Assembly: GCA_035934555.1 (NCBI GenBank)
Contig: DASYXT010000128.1
Location: 1 to 64,000, forward strand
Direction: 5' to 3'
From: DASYXT01 sp035934555
GTDB lineage: Bacteria; Verrucomicrobiota; Verrucomicrobiia; Limisphaerales; UBA8199
DNA: 64,000 nt
Every line of letters begins with the position of its first letter. Positions within the stretch are counted from its first letter, which is position 1. Below the pieces are notes generated by a model. It made no database searches and was not told the origin of the DNA. It was given only the letters and a program-made list of their open reading frames with translations. Both the position numbers and the translations under genes were made by a program. Below are positions 50,189-59,526 of the stretch, piece after piece.

Positions 50189-51391
50189 ATGGAAACACTG
50201 CCAACTATTCTGCTGAAGCCGGGTGAGGCGGACCGCATCCTGGCGGGCCATCCCTGGGTGTACCACAGCTCGGTGATGCGACTGACCCGCCCCGCCGCTA
50301 ATGGCGAGTGGGTCCAGGTGAAAGATCACCGGCAACGCTTTCTGGGCACCGGGTTTTACAATGCGAAATCCCGCATCAATGTCCGGCTCCTTTCACCCGA
50401 CCGGGTTGACCCCACCCGCGCCTTCTTCGTCGAGCGAATTCGGGCCGCGCTGGACATTCGCCGCAAGCATCTGCCGGACGCCACTTCCTTTCGCGTCGTC
50501 AATGCGGAGAGCGATTTCCTTAGCGGACTCATCTTGGATAAATACGAGGATGTGCTGGTGTTACAAATATCCTCGCTGGGGATGGAGCTGCGCAAATCGC
50601 TCATTGTGGAAATTCTGCAGGAGCTGTTTTCTCCGCGCGCGATTCTGGAACGGAGCGACGTCGCCTCGCGAAAGTTCGAAGGGTTATCGGAAGCCAACGG
50701 CATCCTGGCGGGTGAACTCAGCGGCCTTGTGACAGTGACGCTCAACGGCCTGAAATTTGAGACGAACCTGCTTGCCGGCCATAAAACCGGGTTGTACCTC
50801 GACCAGCAGAAGAACTACGAGGGCGTCGCCAAATTGGCGGCGGGCGCGCAGGTGCTGGATTGTTTCAGTTTCATCGGCGGGTTCGGGCTGCACGCAGCTC
50901 GGGCCGGCGCCGCGCGGGTGCATTTGCTCGACCAGAGCGCCGACGCCATTGCGGCGGCACAACGCAACGCCGCCCTGAACGGCCTGACCGAACCCTGCTC
51001 GTTTGAAACCACCAACGTATTTGATTGGCTCAAGGCCCACACAGCCGCCCGGCCGCATGAAAAGGTGGTACCGGCCTGGGACCTCATCGTGCTGGACCCG
51101 CCTTCCTTCACTCGCAACCGCGCCTCGGTCCCGGACGCTCTGCGCGGTTACAAAGAGATTCACCTGCGCGCGCTCAAGTTGCTGAAAACCGGGGGCACGC
51201 TGGCCACGTTTTGTTGCTCGCATCACGTCGATGCCGGCCTGTTTCAGGACACCGTCCTCTCCGCCGCATTCGACGCGCGCCGCGTGTTGCGCCGCGTGGC
51301 CATCTATTCGCAGGCCTTGGACCATCCGGTCATCCCGATGATCCCCGAAACTGAATACTTGAAAGGCTTCGCTTACGAAGTGGTCAGATGA
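50189..51391 (+). CDS. rlmI: RlmI-like class I SAM-dependent rRNA methyltransferase
   Basis: 400 residues from ATG 50189; an upstream open frame from 49943 overlaps the previous gene and is not real. It probably makes m5C in 23S rRNA. The N-terminal PUA-like domain (LLKPGEADRILAGHPWVYHS) is followed by an RlmI-type middle domain (FYNAKSRINVRLLS) and the methyltransferase core: LDCFSFIGGFGLHAARAGAA, the DPPSF motif in LIVLDPPSFTRNR, and CCSHHVD. The exact target position is inferred from the family. Operon with the oxidoreductase is possible. Confidence 0.9.
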   Translation: METLPTILLKPGEADRILAGHPWVYHSSVMRLTRPAANGEWVQVKDHRQRFLGTGFYNAKSRINVRLLSPDRVDPTRAFFVERIRAALDIRRKHLPDATSFRVVNAESDFLSGLILDKYEDVLVLQISSLGMELRKSLIVEILQELFSPRAILERSDVASRKFEGLSEANGILAGELSGLVTVTLNGLKFETNLLAGHKTGLYLDQQKNYEGVAKLAAGAQVLDCFSFIGGFGLHAARAGAARVHLLDQSADAIAAAQRNAALNGLTEPCSFETTNVFDWLKAHTAARPHEKVVPAWDLIVLDPPSFTRNRASVPDALRGYKEIHLRALKLLKTGGTLATFCCSHHVDAGLFQDTVLSAAFDARRVLRRVAIYSQALDHPVIPMIPETEYLKGFAYEVVR

Positions 51392-51501
51392 GTGGCCGGT
51401 TCAAGCGCGCGCGCCCTGGGTGATGACTTTGTCGCTATGCGCCTTTGAATAAACGCTTTGCCTGGAGCCTCTAAAGAATTACTCTGTGAACCCCGAGTCG
51501 C

Positions 51502-52782
51502 ATGTCGAACCGCAGCGAACCTGACCAACCCGAGCCGGCGTACCCGCCGTCGCACCCGGAATCGCGCATAACACCGCCAGATAAGGCGCCGGGCGGGGGA
51601 GCGTCGAAATTCGCCTGGATTGTGGCGGTGTTGGTGGTGGCTGCCGCGCTAGTTGGGTTATGGTGGCGGCACCAGGGCGCGGCGGCAGCCACTACAGCCG
51701 CTGGCCCAGGCGGTAACCGCTCAGGATTCGGCGGCCCAGTACCAGTAATCGCCGGCACGGTCGAAAGAAAGGATGTCCCCATCTACCTCGAGGGGCTCGG
51801 CACCGTCCAGGCCTTTAATACCGTTACCATCCGCAGCCGCGTCGATGGGCAAATCATGCGGATCGGTTTCGTCGAGGGGCAGGAAGTGCGGCCAGGGGAT
51901 TTGTTGGCGCAGATCGATCCGGCACCGTTCCAGGCACAATTGGACCAGGACACCGCCAAAAAGGCGCAGGACGAGGCGCAGTTGCAAGTGGCGAAATTGA
52001 CGCTGCAGCGTGATGGGCAATTGCTCGCTGGAAAAATCCTCGCGCAACAGGATTACGACACTCAATCGGCCACCGTCGATCAACTTCAGGCTGCGGTCAA
52101 TGCCGACCAGGCCGCGATTGACAATGCCCGCGTGCAGCTTGCCTATACTACCATCACGTCACCTCTGGAAGGCCACACCGGATTGCGGTTGGTGGACCAG
52201 GGCAACATCGTTCACGCCACCGATGCCAATGGGTTGGTCGTGGTCACTCAGTTGCGCCCTATCTCGGTCGTGTTCACGTTGCCCGAACAGAATCTAGCCG
52301 CCATCCAGGAGCACCTTTCGGCGGGGGGCGCCCTCACGACCTACGCCGTCGGGCGTGACGACCATACGGTTTTGGGCGAAGGCAAGCTGCAAGTCATCGA
52401 CAATCAAATCGACACCACTACTGGCACGATCCGCCTGAAGGCGACTTTCCCCAACGACGACCAGCGGCTCTGGCCCGGCCAGTTCGTCAATGTGCGTTTG
52501 CTGCTGGAAACCCGCCGTGGGGGCACTGTGGTTCCCGGCTCGGTGGTGCAACGCGGACCCGACGGCGCATTCGCGTTTGTGTTGAGCAATGACGTGGCCG
52601 TGGTGCGCGCGATTAAGGTGGCGCAGATCGATCAAGGACAGGCGCTGATTCAATCCGGGCTGGAACCGGGTGAACGCGTCGTGGTCGATGGCCAATACAA
52701 GCTGCAACCGGGCGCGAAGGTCAAAGTGGCCGGGCCGACCCAACCGGTCTCAGCCGATGCGCCCGATAAAGGCCCCTCCTGA
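51502..52782 (+). CDS. mdtA: RND efflux membrane fusion protein (MdtA-like)
   Basis: 426 residues, periplasmic adaptor joining the inner-membrane pump to an outer-membrane channel. N-terminal membrane segment WIVAVLVVAAALVGLWW after a hydrophilic, proline-rich stretch. The lipoyl-like halves are VTIRSRVDGQIMRIGFVEGQ and ITSPLEGHTGLRLVDQGNIV, with a helical hairpin between. GQFVNVRLLLETRR and PGERVVVDGQYKLQPGAKV close it. It is followed by two RND pumps, the MdtABC layout. The outer-membrane partner (TolC-like) is not in the operon. Confidence 0.95.
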   Translation: MSNRSEPDQPEPAYPPSHPESRITPPDKAPGGGASKFAWIVAVLVVAAALVGLWWRHQGAAAATTAAGPGGNRSGFGGPVPVIAGTVERKDVPIYLEGLGTVQAFNTVTIRSRVDGQIMRIGFVEGQEVRPGDLLAQIDPAPFQAQLDQDTAKKAQDEAQLQVAKLTLQRDGQLLAGKILAQQDYDTQSATVDQLQAAVNADQAAIDNARVQLAYTTITSPLEGHTGLRLVDQGNIVHATDANGLVVVTQLRPISVVFTLPEQNLAAIQEHLSAGGALTTYAVGRDDHTVLGEGKLQVIDNQIDTTTGTIRLKATFPNDDQRLWPGQFVNVRLLLETRRGGTVVPGSVVQRGPDGAFAFVLSNDVAVVRAIKVAQIDQGQALIQSGLEPGERVVVDGQYKLQPGAKVKVAGPTQPVSADAPDKGPS

Positions 52783-52785
52783 GTC

Positions 52786-55700
52786 TTGAGCATCTCCGAG
52801 CCGTTCATTCGCCGCCCCATAGCCACCTCGTTGATGATGGTGGGCATCGTGCTGATGGGTTTGCTCGGTTATTTCCTGTTGCCGATTTCGGCGCTGCCGC
52901 CCGTAGATTTTCCCACCATCCAGGTCACTGCTGAGTTTCCCGGCGCAGGCCCGGATGTGATGGCGTCGTCGGTCACCACCCCATTGGAACGCCAGTTCGG
53001 CCAGATCAGTGGCCTGGCACTCATGACCTCCGTCAGTTCGTTCGGCAACTCGAGCATTACGCTGCAGTTTAACCTCGACCGCGACATTGATGCCGCCGCC
53101 CAGGACGTGCAGGCCGCGATGAACGCCGCCAATGGCGTGCTGCCGCGCATGCCCAACCCGCCCACCTACAGCAAGGTTAATCCCGCTGACACACCAATTG
53201 TCACCCTGTCGATCACCTCGGATACGCTCCCGCTCGAGAAGGTCAATGACCTGGCCGACACTGTCCTGGCACAGAAGCTCAGCGAGGTCAGCGGCGTCGG
53301 CCTGGTCACCATTGAAGGCGACCAGAAGCCCGCGGTCCGTGTGCGGGTCAACCCGCCTGCGTTGGCGGGGCTGGGCCTGGGGTTTGAAGATGTCCGCGCG
53401 GCGCTAATGCAGAACAACATCAATGCGCCGAAAGGTTCGTTTGACGGCCCACGCCAATCTTTCGCGATTGGCGCCAACGATCAGATTTTCTCCGCAGCGC
53501 AGTTTGCGGATGTGATTGTCGCTTATCGCAACGGCTCACCAGTCCGGCTGCGAGACCTGGGCGAGGTGGTCGATAATGTGGAGAACGTGCGGTTGGGCGG
53601 TTGGGTCGGCAAGCGGCCGGCGGTGATCCTCGACATCCAACGGCAGCCCGGCGCCAATATCATCGAGACCGCCAACCGGGTGAAGTTGCTGCTGCCCCAA
53701 TTGCGCGCTTCCCTCCCGCCTTCGGTCAAAGTGAATATTCTCAGCGACCGCACCGAGGCCATCCGCGCGTCAGTTCGCGATGTCCAATTCACGCTTATCC
53801 TGACGGTCGGGTTGGTGGTGATGGTGATTTTTGTATTCCTGCGCAAGCTGTGGGCGACGGTGATTCCGAGCGTGGCGTTGCCGCTTGCGGTCATCGGCAC
53901 CTTCGGCGTGATGAAGCTCGCCGGGTTCGGCCTGGACAATCTCTCGCTCATGGCGCTGACCATCTCGACGGGGTTCGTCGTTGATGACGCGATCGTCATG
54001 ATCGAGAACATTGTCCGTTTCATCGAGGGCGGCGAACCACCGCTCACCGCTGCGCTGAAGGGAGCCCGGCAGATTGGGTTCACGGTCATCTCGCTAAGCT
54101 TCTCGCTGGTGGCGGTGTTCATTCCGCTGATTTTCATGACGGGGATTGTTGGCCGGTTATTCCGCGAGTTCGCCATCACCCTGAGTATCGCGGTGATGGT
54201 TTCGGCGGTGGTGTCGCTGACCCTTACCCCGATGATGTGCGCTCGGCTCCTCACACCCGAGGACCCGAACCGCCAGGGCCGCCTGTTTCACGCGACCGAG
54301 CGATTTTTCAAAGGCATGCTCGCCGCCTACGACCGCAGCCTGCAATGGGTGTTGCGTCACCAGGCGCCGGTGCTCGGCCTCGCCGCGATCACCCTGGTCG
54401 CGACCATCTGGCTTTATGTGCTGGTGCCAAAAGGGCTACTGCCCTTGCAGGATACCGGTTTGATTCTGGGCATCACCGACGCCTCGCAGACCATTTCCTT
54501 CAGCGAAATGGCCCGCAAACAACGCGAAGTGGCCGCGCGCGTCGAACGTGACCCTGACGTAGTAACCGTTGCGTCATTTGTCGGCGCCGGCACAGTCAAC
54601 CCCACCATGAACACCGGCCGGTTGTATATCGGGTTGAAGCGGCGCGATGCGCGTAGCGCCGGGGTGACGCAGATCATCGCGCGGGTACGCCAGGCGACCA
54701 GCTCCATCGAGGGCATCTCGCTCTACATGCAAGCCGTGCAGGACGTGCAGATTGACAGCCGCGTCAGCCGCACCCAATTCCAATACACCCTTCAGGACGC
54801 CGATGAAGCCGAGTTGGGCCAATGGTCGGACCGGTTGCTGGCACGGCTGCGTGAGGCGCCGGAGTTAACGGACGTCGCGAGCGACGCGCAACCGGGCGGA
54901 CTGCAGCTAAACGTTCTGGTGGATCGCCAGAAGGCCTCCCGCCTGAATATTTTGCCGCAGGCAATCGACGATACGCTGTATGACGCATTTGGCCAGCGGC
55001 AGGTAACTACGATCTTCACTCAACTCAACCAGTATCGCGTCATTCTGGAAGCTGAGCCGAGTTTCCAACTTACCCCCGCGGCGCTCGATAAAGTCTATGT
55101 GCGCTCGGCGACCGGGCAGATGGTGCCACTGAGCACTTTCGCTACTCTGCAACACCAGACCTCGCCATTGACGATCATTCACCAGGGTCAATTTCCAGCC
55201 GTGACGCTTTCGTTCAACTTGCATCCAGGCGCCTCGCTGGGCCAGGCCGTCAAAGTTATCCAGGACACCGAACGGGCCATTGGCCTGCCGGAAACGGTCG
55301 TGACGAATTTTTCGGGCAGCGCCGCCGAATTCCGCTCCTCGTTGAAGAGCGAACCGTTCCTAATCCTGGCGGCCATCATCGTCATCTACATCGTGCTGGG
55401 CGTGCTGTATGAAAGTTACATCCACCCGATCACGATCCTCTCCAGCCTGCCCTCGGCTGGTGTGGGCGCGTTGCTGGCGCTGATGTTCACGGGCCAGGAT
55501 CTATCGCTCATCTCGCTGATCGGCATCGTCTTGCTCATCGGGATTGTGCAAAAGAACGCGATCATGATGATCGATTTCGCGCTCGATGCCGAGCGCGAGC
55601 AAGGCCTGGCCCCGCACGATTCCATTTATCAGGCCTGCCTGTTGCGGTTCCGCCCGATCATGATGACGACCATGGCCGCCCTGCTCGGCGCGCTGCCGCT

Positions 55701-55899
55701 GGCGCTGCAGCACGGCGAAGGGTCGGAGTTGCGGCGGCCGATGGGCATCGCGATCGTCGGCGGCCTGCTACTCTCGCAGTTCATCACGCTCTACACCACG
55801 CCGGTGGTCTATCTGTATCTCGACCGGCTCGGCCGCTGGGTGCGGCGGCCGCGTCAAAGCGCTTTGGCGGAGCCGGCATCGGCTCCCGCATCCTCATGA
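52786..55899 (+). CDS. mdtB: RND efflux pump, MdtB-like
   Basis: 1037 residues, proton-driven drug or bile-salt exporter of the inner membrane. Twelve membrane helices in two halves, each with a large periplasmic loop. The start is TTG 52786, 3 bp after the adaptor stop. Helix 4 has the proton-relay Asp pair in FVVDDAIVMIENI, and helix 10 the Lys in GIVQKNAIMMIDFAL. The N-terminus ISEPFIRRPIATSLMM is typical of MdtB/MdtC-type pumps. The two pump genes in tandem suggest a mixed trimer, as in MdtBC. Its stop overlaps the next start (ATGA). Confidence 0.95.
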   Translation: MSISEPFIRRPIATSLMMVGIVLMGLLGYFLLPISALPPVDFPTIQVTAEFPGAGPDVMASSVTTPLERQFGQISGLALMTSVSSFGNSSITLQFNLDRDIDAAAQDVQAAMNAANGVLPRMPNPPTYSKVNPADTPIVTLSITSDTLPLEKVNDLADTVLAQKLSEVSGVGLVTIEGDQKPAVRVRVNPPALAGLGLGFEDVRAALMQNNINAPKGSFDGPRQSFAIGANDQIFSAAQFADVIVAYRNGSPVRLRDLGEVVDNVENVRLGGWVGKRPAVILDIQRQPGANIIETANRVKLLLPQLRASLPPSVKVNILSDRTEAIRASVRDVQFTLILTVGLVVMVIFVFLRKLWATVIPSVALPLAVIGTFGVMKLAGFGLDNLSLMALTISTGFVVDDAIVMIENIVRFIEGGEPPLTAALKGARQIGFTVISLSFSLVAVFIPLIFMTGIVGRLFREFAITLSIAVMVSAVVSLTLTPMMCARLLTPEDPNRQGRLFHATERFFKGMLAAYDRSLQWVLRHQAPVLGLAAITLVATIWLYVLVPKGLLPLQDTGLILGITDASQTISFSEMARKQREVAARVERDPDVVTVASFVGAGTVNPTMNTGRLYIGLKRRDARSAGVTQIIARVRQATSSIEGISLYMQAVQDVQIDSRVSRTQFQYTLQDADEAELGQWSDRLLARLREAPELTDVASDAQPGGLQLNVLVDRQKASRLNILPQAIDDTLYDAFGQRQVTTIFTQLNQYRVILEAEPSFQLTPAALDKVYVRSATGQMVPLSTFATLQHQTSPLTIIHQGQFPAVTLSFNLHPGASLGQAVKVIQDTERAIGLPETVVTNFSGSAAEFRSSLKSEPFLILAAIIVIYIVLGVLYESYIHPITILSSLPSAGVGALLALMFTGQDLSLISLIGIVLLIGIVQKNAIMMIDFALDAEREQGLAPHDSIYQACLLRFRPIMMTTMAALLGALPLALQHGEGSELRRPMGIAIVGGLLLSQFITLYTTPVVYLYLDRLGRWVRRPRQSALAEPASAPASS

Positions 55900-58800
55900 G
55901 CCTCTCCGAGCCATTCATTCGCCGGCCGGTGGGCACATCGCTGCTGGCGGCGGGCCTGTTTCTGGCGGGAGTCATCGCTTACCAGTTCCTTCCCGTGGCC
56001 CCGATTCCCCGGGTGGATTTTCCAATGATCACCGTCTCGGCCAGCTTGCCGGGCGCCGACCCGGCTACTGTCGCTTCCACCGTAGCGGCGCCCCTTGAAC
56101 GCCGCCTGGGCCAGATTTCCGGCGTATCAGAAATCACCTCCGTCAGCACACTCGGCGGCACCGGCATCTCCATCCAGTTCAACCTCGACCGCAGCGTGGA
56201 CCGTGCCGCGCGCGACGTCCAAGCCGCGATCAATGCCGCGGGCGGTGATTTGCCGGCCAATCTCCCCGCACCCCCGACTTACCGAAAGATCAACCCGGCC
56301 GATTCGCCGATCATGATCCTGGCGATGACCTCCCCGACCGTCCCGCCCAATCATATCTATGATCTGGCCGATACCATCATCGCTCAACGCCTCAGCCAGG
56401 TGGAGGGCGTCAGCCAGGTCTATATCAGCGGCGCGGCCAAGGACGCCATCCGCGTGCAGGTCAATCCCGCGGTATTGGCCTCGGCGAACTTAAGCATGGA
56501 GGATGTCCGCACGATGCTGGCCCAGGTGAATGTCGATTCACCCAAGGGCAGCGTCGAAGGCCAGGGCCTGTCCTATACCATATCGAGTAATGATCAACTG
56601 CTCGAAGCCGAAGCCTACCAACACCTGGTCCTGGCGGAGAAACCACGTGGACCGGTGCGGCTCTCCGGGGTCGGTCAGGCCATTGATGGAGTCGAGAACA
56701 CGCTGCAGGCCGGGTGGTCGGGGACGAACCTGGCGGTGCTGGCGTTCATCTTCAAGCAGGCGGATGCCAACGTCATCGCGACGGTGCAACGCATCAAACA
56801 GGAACTGCCGCACTTGCAGGAATGGTTGCCGCCCGCCATCACCCTCAAGACCATCAGCGACCGCACCCGAACCATCAATGCCTCGGTGCAGGAGGTGCAG
56901 TTTTCGCTGATGCTCAGCATCGCACTGGTGGTAATGGTAATTTTTCTGTTCCTGCGCCGCTTCTGGCCGACGTTCATTGCCAGCATTACCGTGCCGCTGG
57001 CCCTGACCGCTACGTTCGCCGGCATGTACCTCTTCCATTACAGCCTGGATAACCTTTCGCTGATGGCCCTGACCATCTCGGTCGGGTTCGTCGTCGATGA
57101 TGCCATCGTTGTGATCGAAAACATTTTCCGCCACTTGGAACACGATCGCAGCGGGGGATCAACCGCCTCCGCGCAGATCAGCGTGATGGACGCCGCGCTG
57201 AAAGGCGCTCGCCAAATTGGGTTCACCATCGTTTCCATGACCACCTCGCTGGTGGCGGTGTTTATCCCATTGCTGTTCATGGGCGGGTTGATCGGCCGCC
57301 TGTTTCACGAGTTTGCCGTCACGCTCAGCATGGCGGTGCTGGTTTCGGGCGTCCTTTCGCTGACACTCACGCCGATGCTGTGCTCGCGCTTTCTGCGCGC
57401 CGAATCCAGCTATCCCGCCCCGGGCCGCTTCTATGTTGCGGCGGAGCGCGGGTTCAATTTGCTCTTAGGCGGCTACGAAGTGCTGCTGCGCTGGGTGCTG
57501 CGGCACCAACCATTCATGTTATTGGTATTCTGCGTCACCCTCGCCAGCACCGTCGCGCTTTACAAATTCATTCCCAAGGGGTTTTTCCCTCAACAGGACA
57601 CGGGCGTTATCTTCGGCACGACTGAAGCCGCTCAGGACATATCTTTCAAAGCCATGTACAAGCTGCAAGAAGGAGTGCTGGGTATCGTGATGGCCGATTC
57701 GGCGGTCGAGTCAGTCGGTTCGTTTCTCAGCGGCACCGGCAACACGGTTAATAATGGCCGGATGTTCATCACGCTCAAACCGAAAAGCGAACGCGATGCC
57801 GGCGCCGAGGAGGTCATCAGTCGGCTCAGCCGCAAACTCGCCGGCCTGAGCGGTATCCGCCTCTTTCTCCAAGCCAGCCAGGACATCAGGGTCGGCGGGC
57901 ATTTTAGCAAAGCCCAATACCAATACGCGCTTCAATCCACTGACCTCACCGAACTCCAGTATTGGTCATCTCTCCTGTTAGACCGGCTCCGCACTAATGC
58001 CCTGCTCCAGTTCGTTACCTCAGACCAACTCAGCGGCGGGCTGCAGGCCAATGTGGTTGTGGACCGCGATGCGGCGGCGCGCTTGGGCGTCTCACCGGCT
58101 GCGATTGATAACACGCTTTACGATGCATTCGGCCAGCGGCAGGTTTCGACTCTCTACCGGCGCTACAACCAACACTTTGTTGTGCTGGAGGCCGAACCCG
58201 GCTTCCAGGAGGACCCCAAATGGCTGGACAAGATTTTCGTCAAGTCCAACGCCGGACAACTGGTGCCGCTCTCGGCGATGGCCAAATTCAAAACCGGCAA
58301 CACTTACTTGTCCGTGAACCACCAGGGCCAGTTCCCGTCGGTGACGATCTCCTTCAACCTGGCGCCGGGCGCCTCCCTGGGAGCCGCCACTGAAGCGGTG
58401 CAAGCCACCGTGGATGACCTGCACATCCCGGCGAGCGTGCAGGGCAGTTTTCAGGGTACCGCGCGGGTATTCCAGAGCTCGGTCGCCAGCACGCCCATCC
58501 TGGTGCTCGCGGCCTTGATTGCGGTTTATATCGTTTTGGGGATGCTCTACGAGAGCCTCATTCACCCGATTACGATCCTCTCGACGCTGCCTTCGGCGGG
58601 TGTAGGCGCGCTGCTGGCTTTGCTGGCGACTCATTTCGAACTGTCGTTGGTCTCCTTCATCGGAATCATCCTGCTGATTGGGATCGTCAAGAAGAACGCG
58701 ATTCTGATGATCGACTTCGCCCTCGAAGCCGAGCGCACGGAGCAAGCCAGCCCCGAAGAGGCGATTTACCGGGCATGTGTGATACGCTTCCGCCCGATCA

Positions 58801-59036
58801 TGATGACGACGCTGGCGGCGATGTTCGGCGCCGTGCCGCTCGCCATCGGCTTTGGCACCGGCTCGGAGTTACGGCAGCCACTGGGCGTGGCTATCGTCGG
58901 CGGCTTGATTTTTTCTCAAGCCATGACGCTGTTCACCACACCTGTCGTTTATTTGTTTTTTGAGCACCTGCGCCGCCGCTACGCGCGCAAATCCCAGCCC
59001 GCACCGGTATTGTCTCCGGAACCAGGCGCGGCCTAA
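55896..59036 (+). CDS. mdtC: RND efflux pump, MdtC-like
   Basis: 1046 residues, second RND pump of the operon, homologous to the first along its whole length but clearly diverged. Start ATG in the previous stop. FVVDDAIVVIENIFRHLE and GIVKKNAILMIDFALEAER carry the helix 4 Asp pair and the helix 10 Lys, so both copies keep the proton-relay residues. The insert near residue 415 (EHDRSGGSTASAQIS) is longer than in its partner. The cargo cannot be told from the sequence. Ends 17 bp before the methyltransferase-like gene. Confidence 0.95.
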   Translation: MSLSEPFIRRPVGTSLLAAGLFLAGVIAYQFLPVAPIPRVDFPMITVSASLPGADPATVASTVAAPLERRLGQISGVSEITSVSTLGGTGISIQFNLDRSVDRAARDVQAAINAAGGDLPANLPAPPTYRKINPADSPIMILAMTSPTVPPNHIYDLADTIIAQRLSQVEGVSQVYISGAAKDAIRVQVNPAVLASANLSMEDVRTMLAQVNVDSPKGSVEGQGLSYTISSNDQLLEAEAYQHLVLAEKPRGPVRLSGVGQAIDGVENTLQAGWSGTNLAVLAFIFKQADANVIATVQRIKQELPHLQEWLPPAITLKTISDRTRTINASVQEVQFSLMLSIALVVMVIFLFLRRFWPTFIASITVPLALTATFAGMYLFHYSLDNLSLMALTISVGFVVDDAIVVIENIFRHLEHDRSGGSTASAQISVMDAALKGARQIGFTIVSMTTSLVAVFIPLLFMGGLIGRLFHEFAVTLSMAVLVSGVLSLTLTPMLCSRFLRAESSYPAPGRFYVAAERGFNLLLGGYEVLLRWVLRHQPFMLLVFCVTLASTVALYKFIPKGFFPQQDTGVIFGTTEAAQDISFKAMYKLQEGVLGIVMADSAVESVGSFLSGTGNTVNNGRMFITLKPKSERDAGAEEVISRLSRKLAGLSGIRLFLQASQDIRVGGHFSKAQYQYALQSTDLTELQYWSSLLLDRLRTNALLQFVTSDQLSGGLQANVVVDRDAAARLGVSPAAIDNTLYDAFGQRQVSTLYRRYNQHFVVLEAEPGFQEDPKWLDKIFVKSNAGQLVPLSAMAKFKTGNTYLSVNHQGQFPSVTISFNLAPGASLGAATEAVQATVDDLHIPASVQGSFQGTARVFQSSVASTPILVLAALIAVYIVLGMLYESLIHPITILSTLPSAGVGALLALLATHFELSLVSFIGIILLIGIVKKNAILMIDFALEAERTEQASPEEAIYRACVIRFRPIMMTTLAAMFGAVPLAIGFGTGSELRQPLGVAIVGGLIFSQAMTLFTTPVVYLFFEHLRRRYARKSQPAPVLSPEPGAA

Positions 59037-59053
59037 GACAAGGAAACTCGTTT

Positions 59054-59488
59054 ATGATTAAAGCGGCCTCCATTCTCGGGTACGGTGTCATGCTGGCCGG
59101 TGTGCTTGGGCTGGTTTTCACAAAGCGATTCTTCTCGCCCTCACCATTTGTGCTGGTGCCGCAAGCCTGTGCGGTGGTGCTGATGATTTGGGCGCGAATT
59201 ACTTTCGGAAGGCGCAGCTTCCATCTCGCAGCCAACCCGACCGCCGGCGGCCTGGTCACAACCGGGCCGTACCGTTTCATCCGGCATCCGATTTACACGG
59301 CTGTATGCCTGTTCTGCTTGCCGGCTGTGGTGGCGTTCTGGTCCTGGCAGGCGGCGTTGTTCGGCGGTCTTATTCTTATAGGAACTTTGACCCGCATTTT
59401 TTCCGAAGAAGCCCTGCTGCGAAGACAAAACCCCGAATACGCCAAGTATTCGCTTCGGACGTGGCGCATGCTGCCGCCGCTGTTCTAG
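59054..59488 (+). CDS. Isoprenylcysteine carboxyl methyltransferase-like membrane protein
   Basis: 144 residues, with four hydrophobic segments. The C-terminal half has the ICMT/PEMT signature GLVTTGPYRFIRHPIYTAV, and EEALLRRQNPEYAKYSLRTW at the end. Bacterial members of this group methylate unknown small substrates or lipids in the membrane. It lies 17 bp after the efflux genes and may be transcribed with them, though a functional link is not clear. Confidence 0.88.
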   Translation: MIKAASILGYGVMLAGVLGLVFTKRFFSPSPFVLVPQACAVVLMIWARITFGRRSFHLAANPTAGGLVTTGPYRFIRHPIYTAVCLFCLPAVVAFWSWQAALFGGLILIGTLTRIFSEEALLRRQNPEYAKYSLRTWRMLPPLF

Positions 59489-59526
59489 CCCTTCATACGC
59501 CAACAATCCACCAAACCATCCATCGC

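Noticed and set aside
52786..59036. A gene duplication artefact (assembly) of the two RND pump genes
   Set aside because: The two proteins are similar in layout but clearly diverged throughout at both DNA and protein level, so they are true paralogues of the MdtB/MdtC kind.
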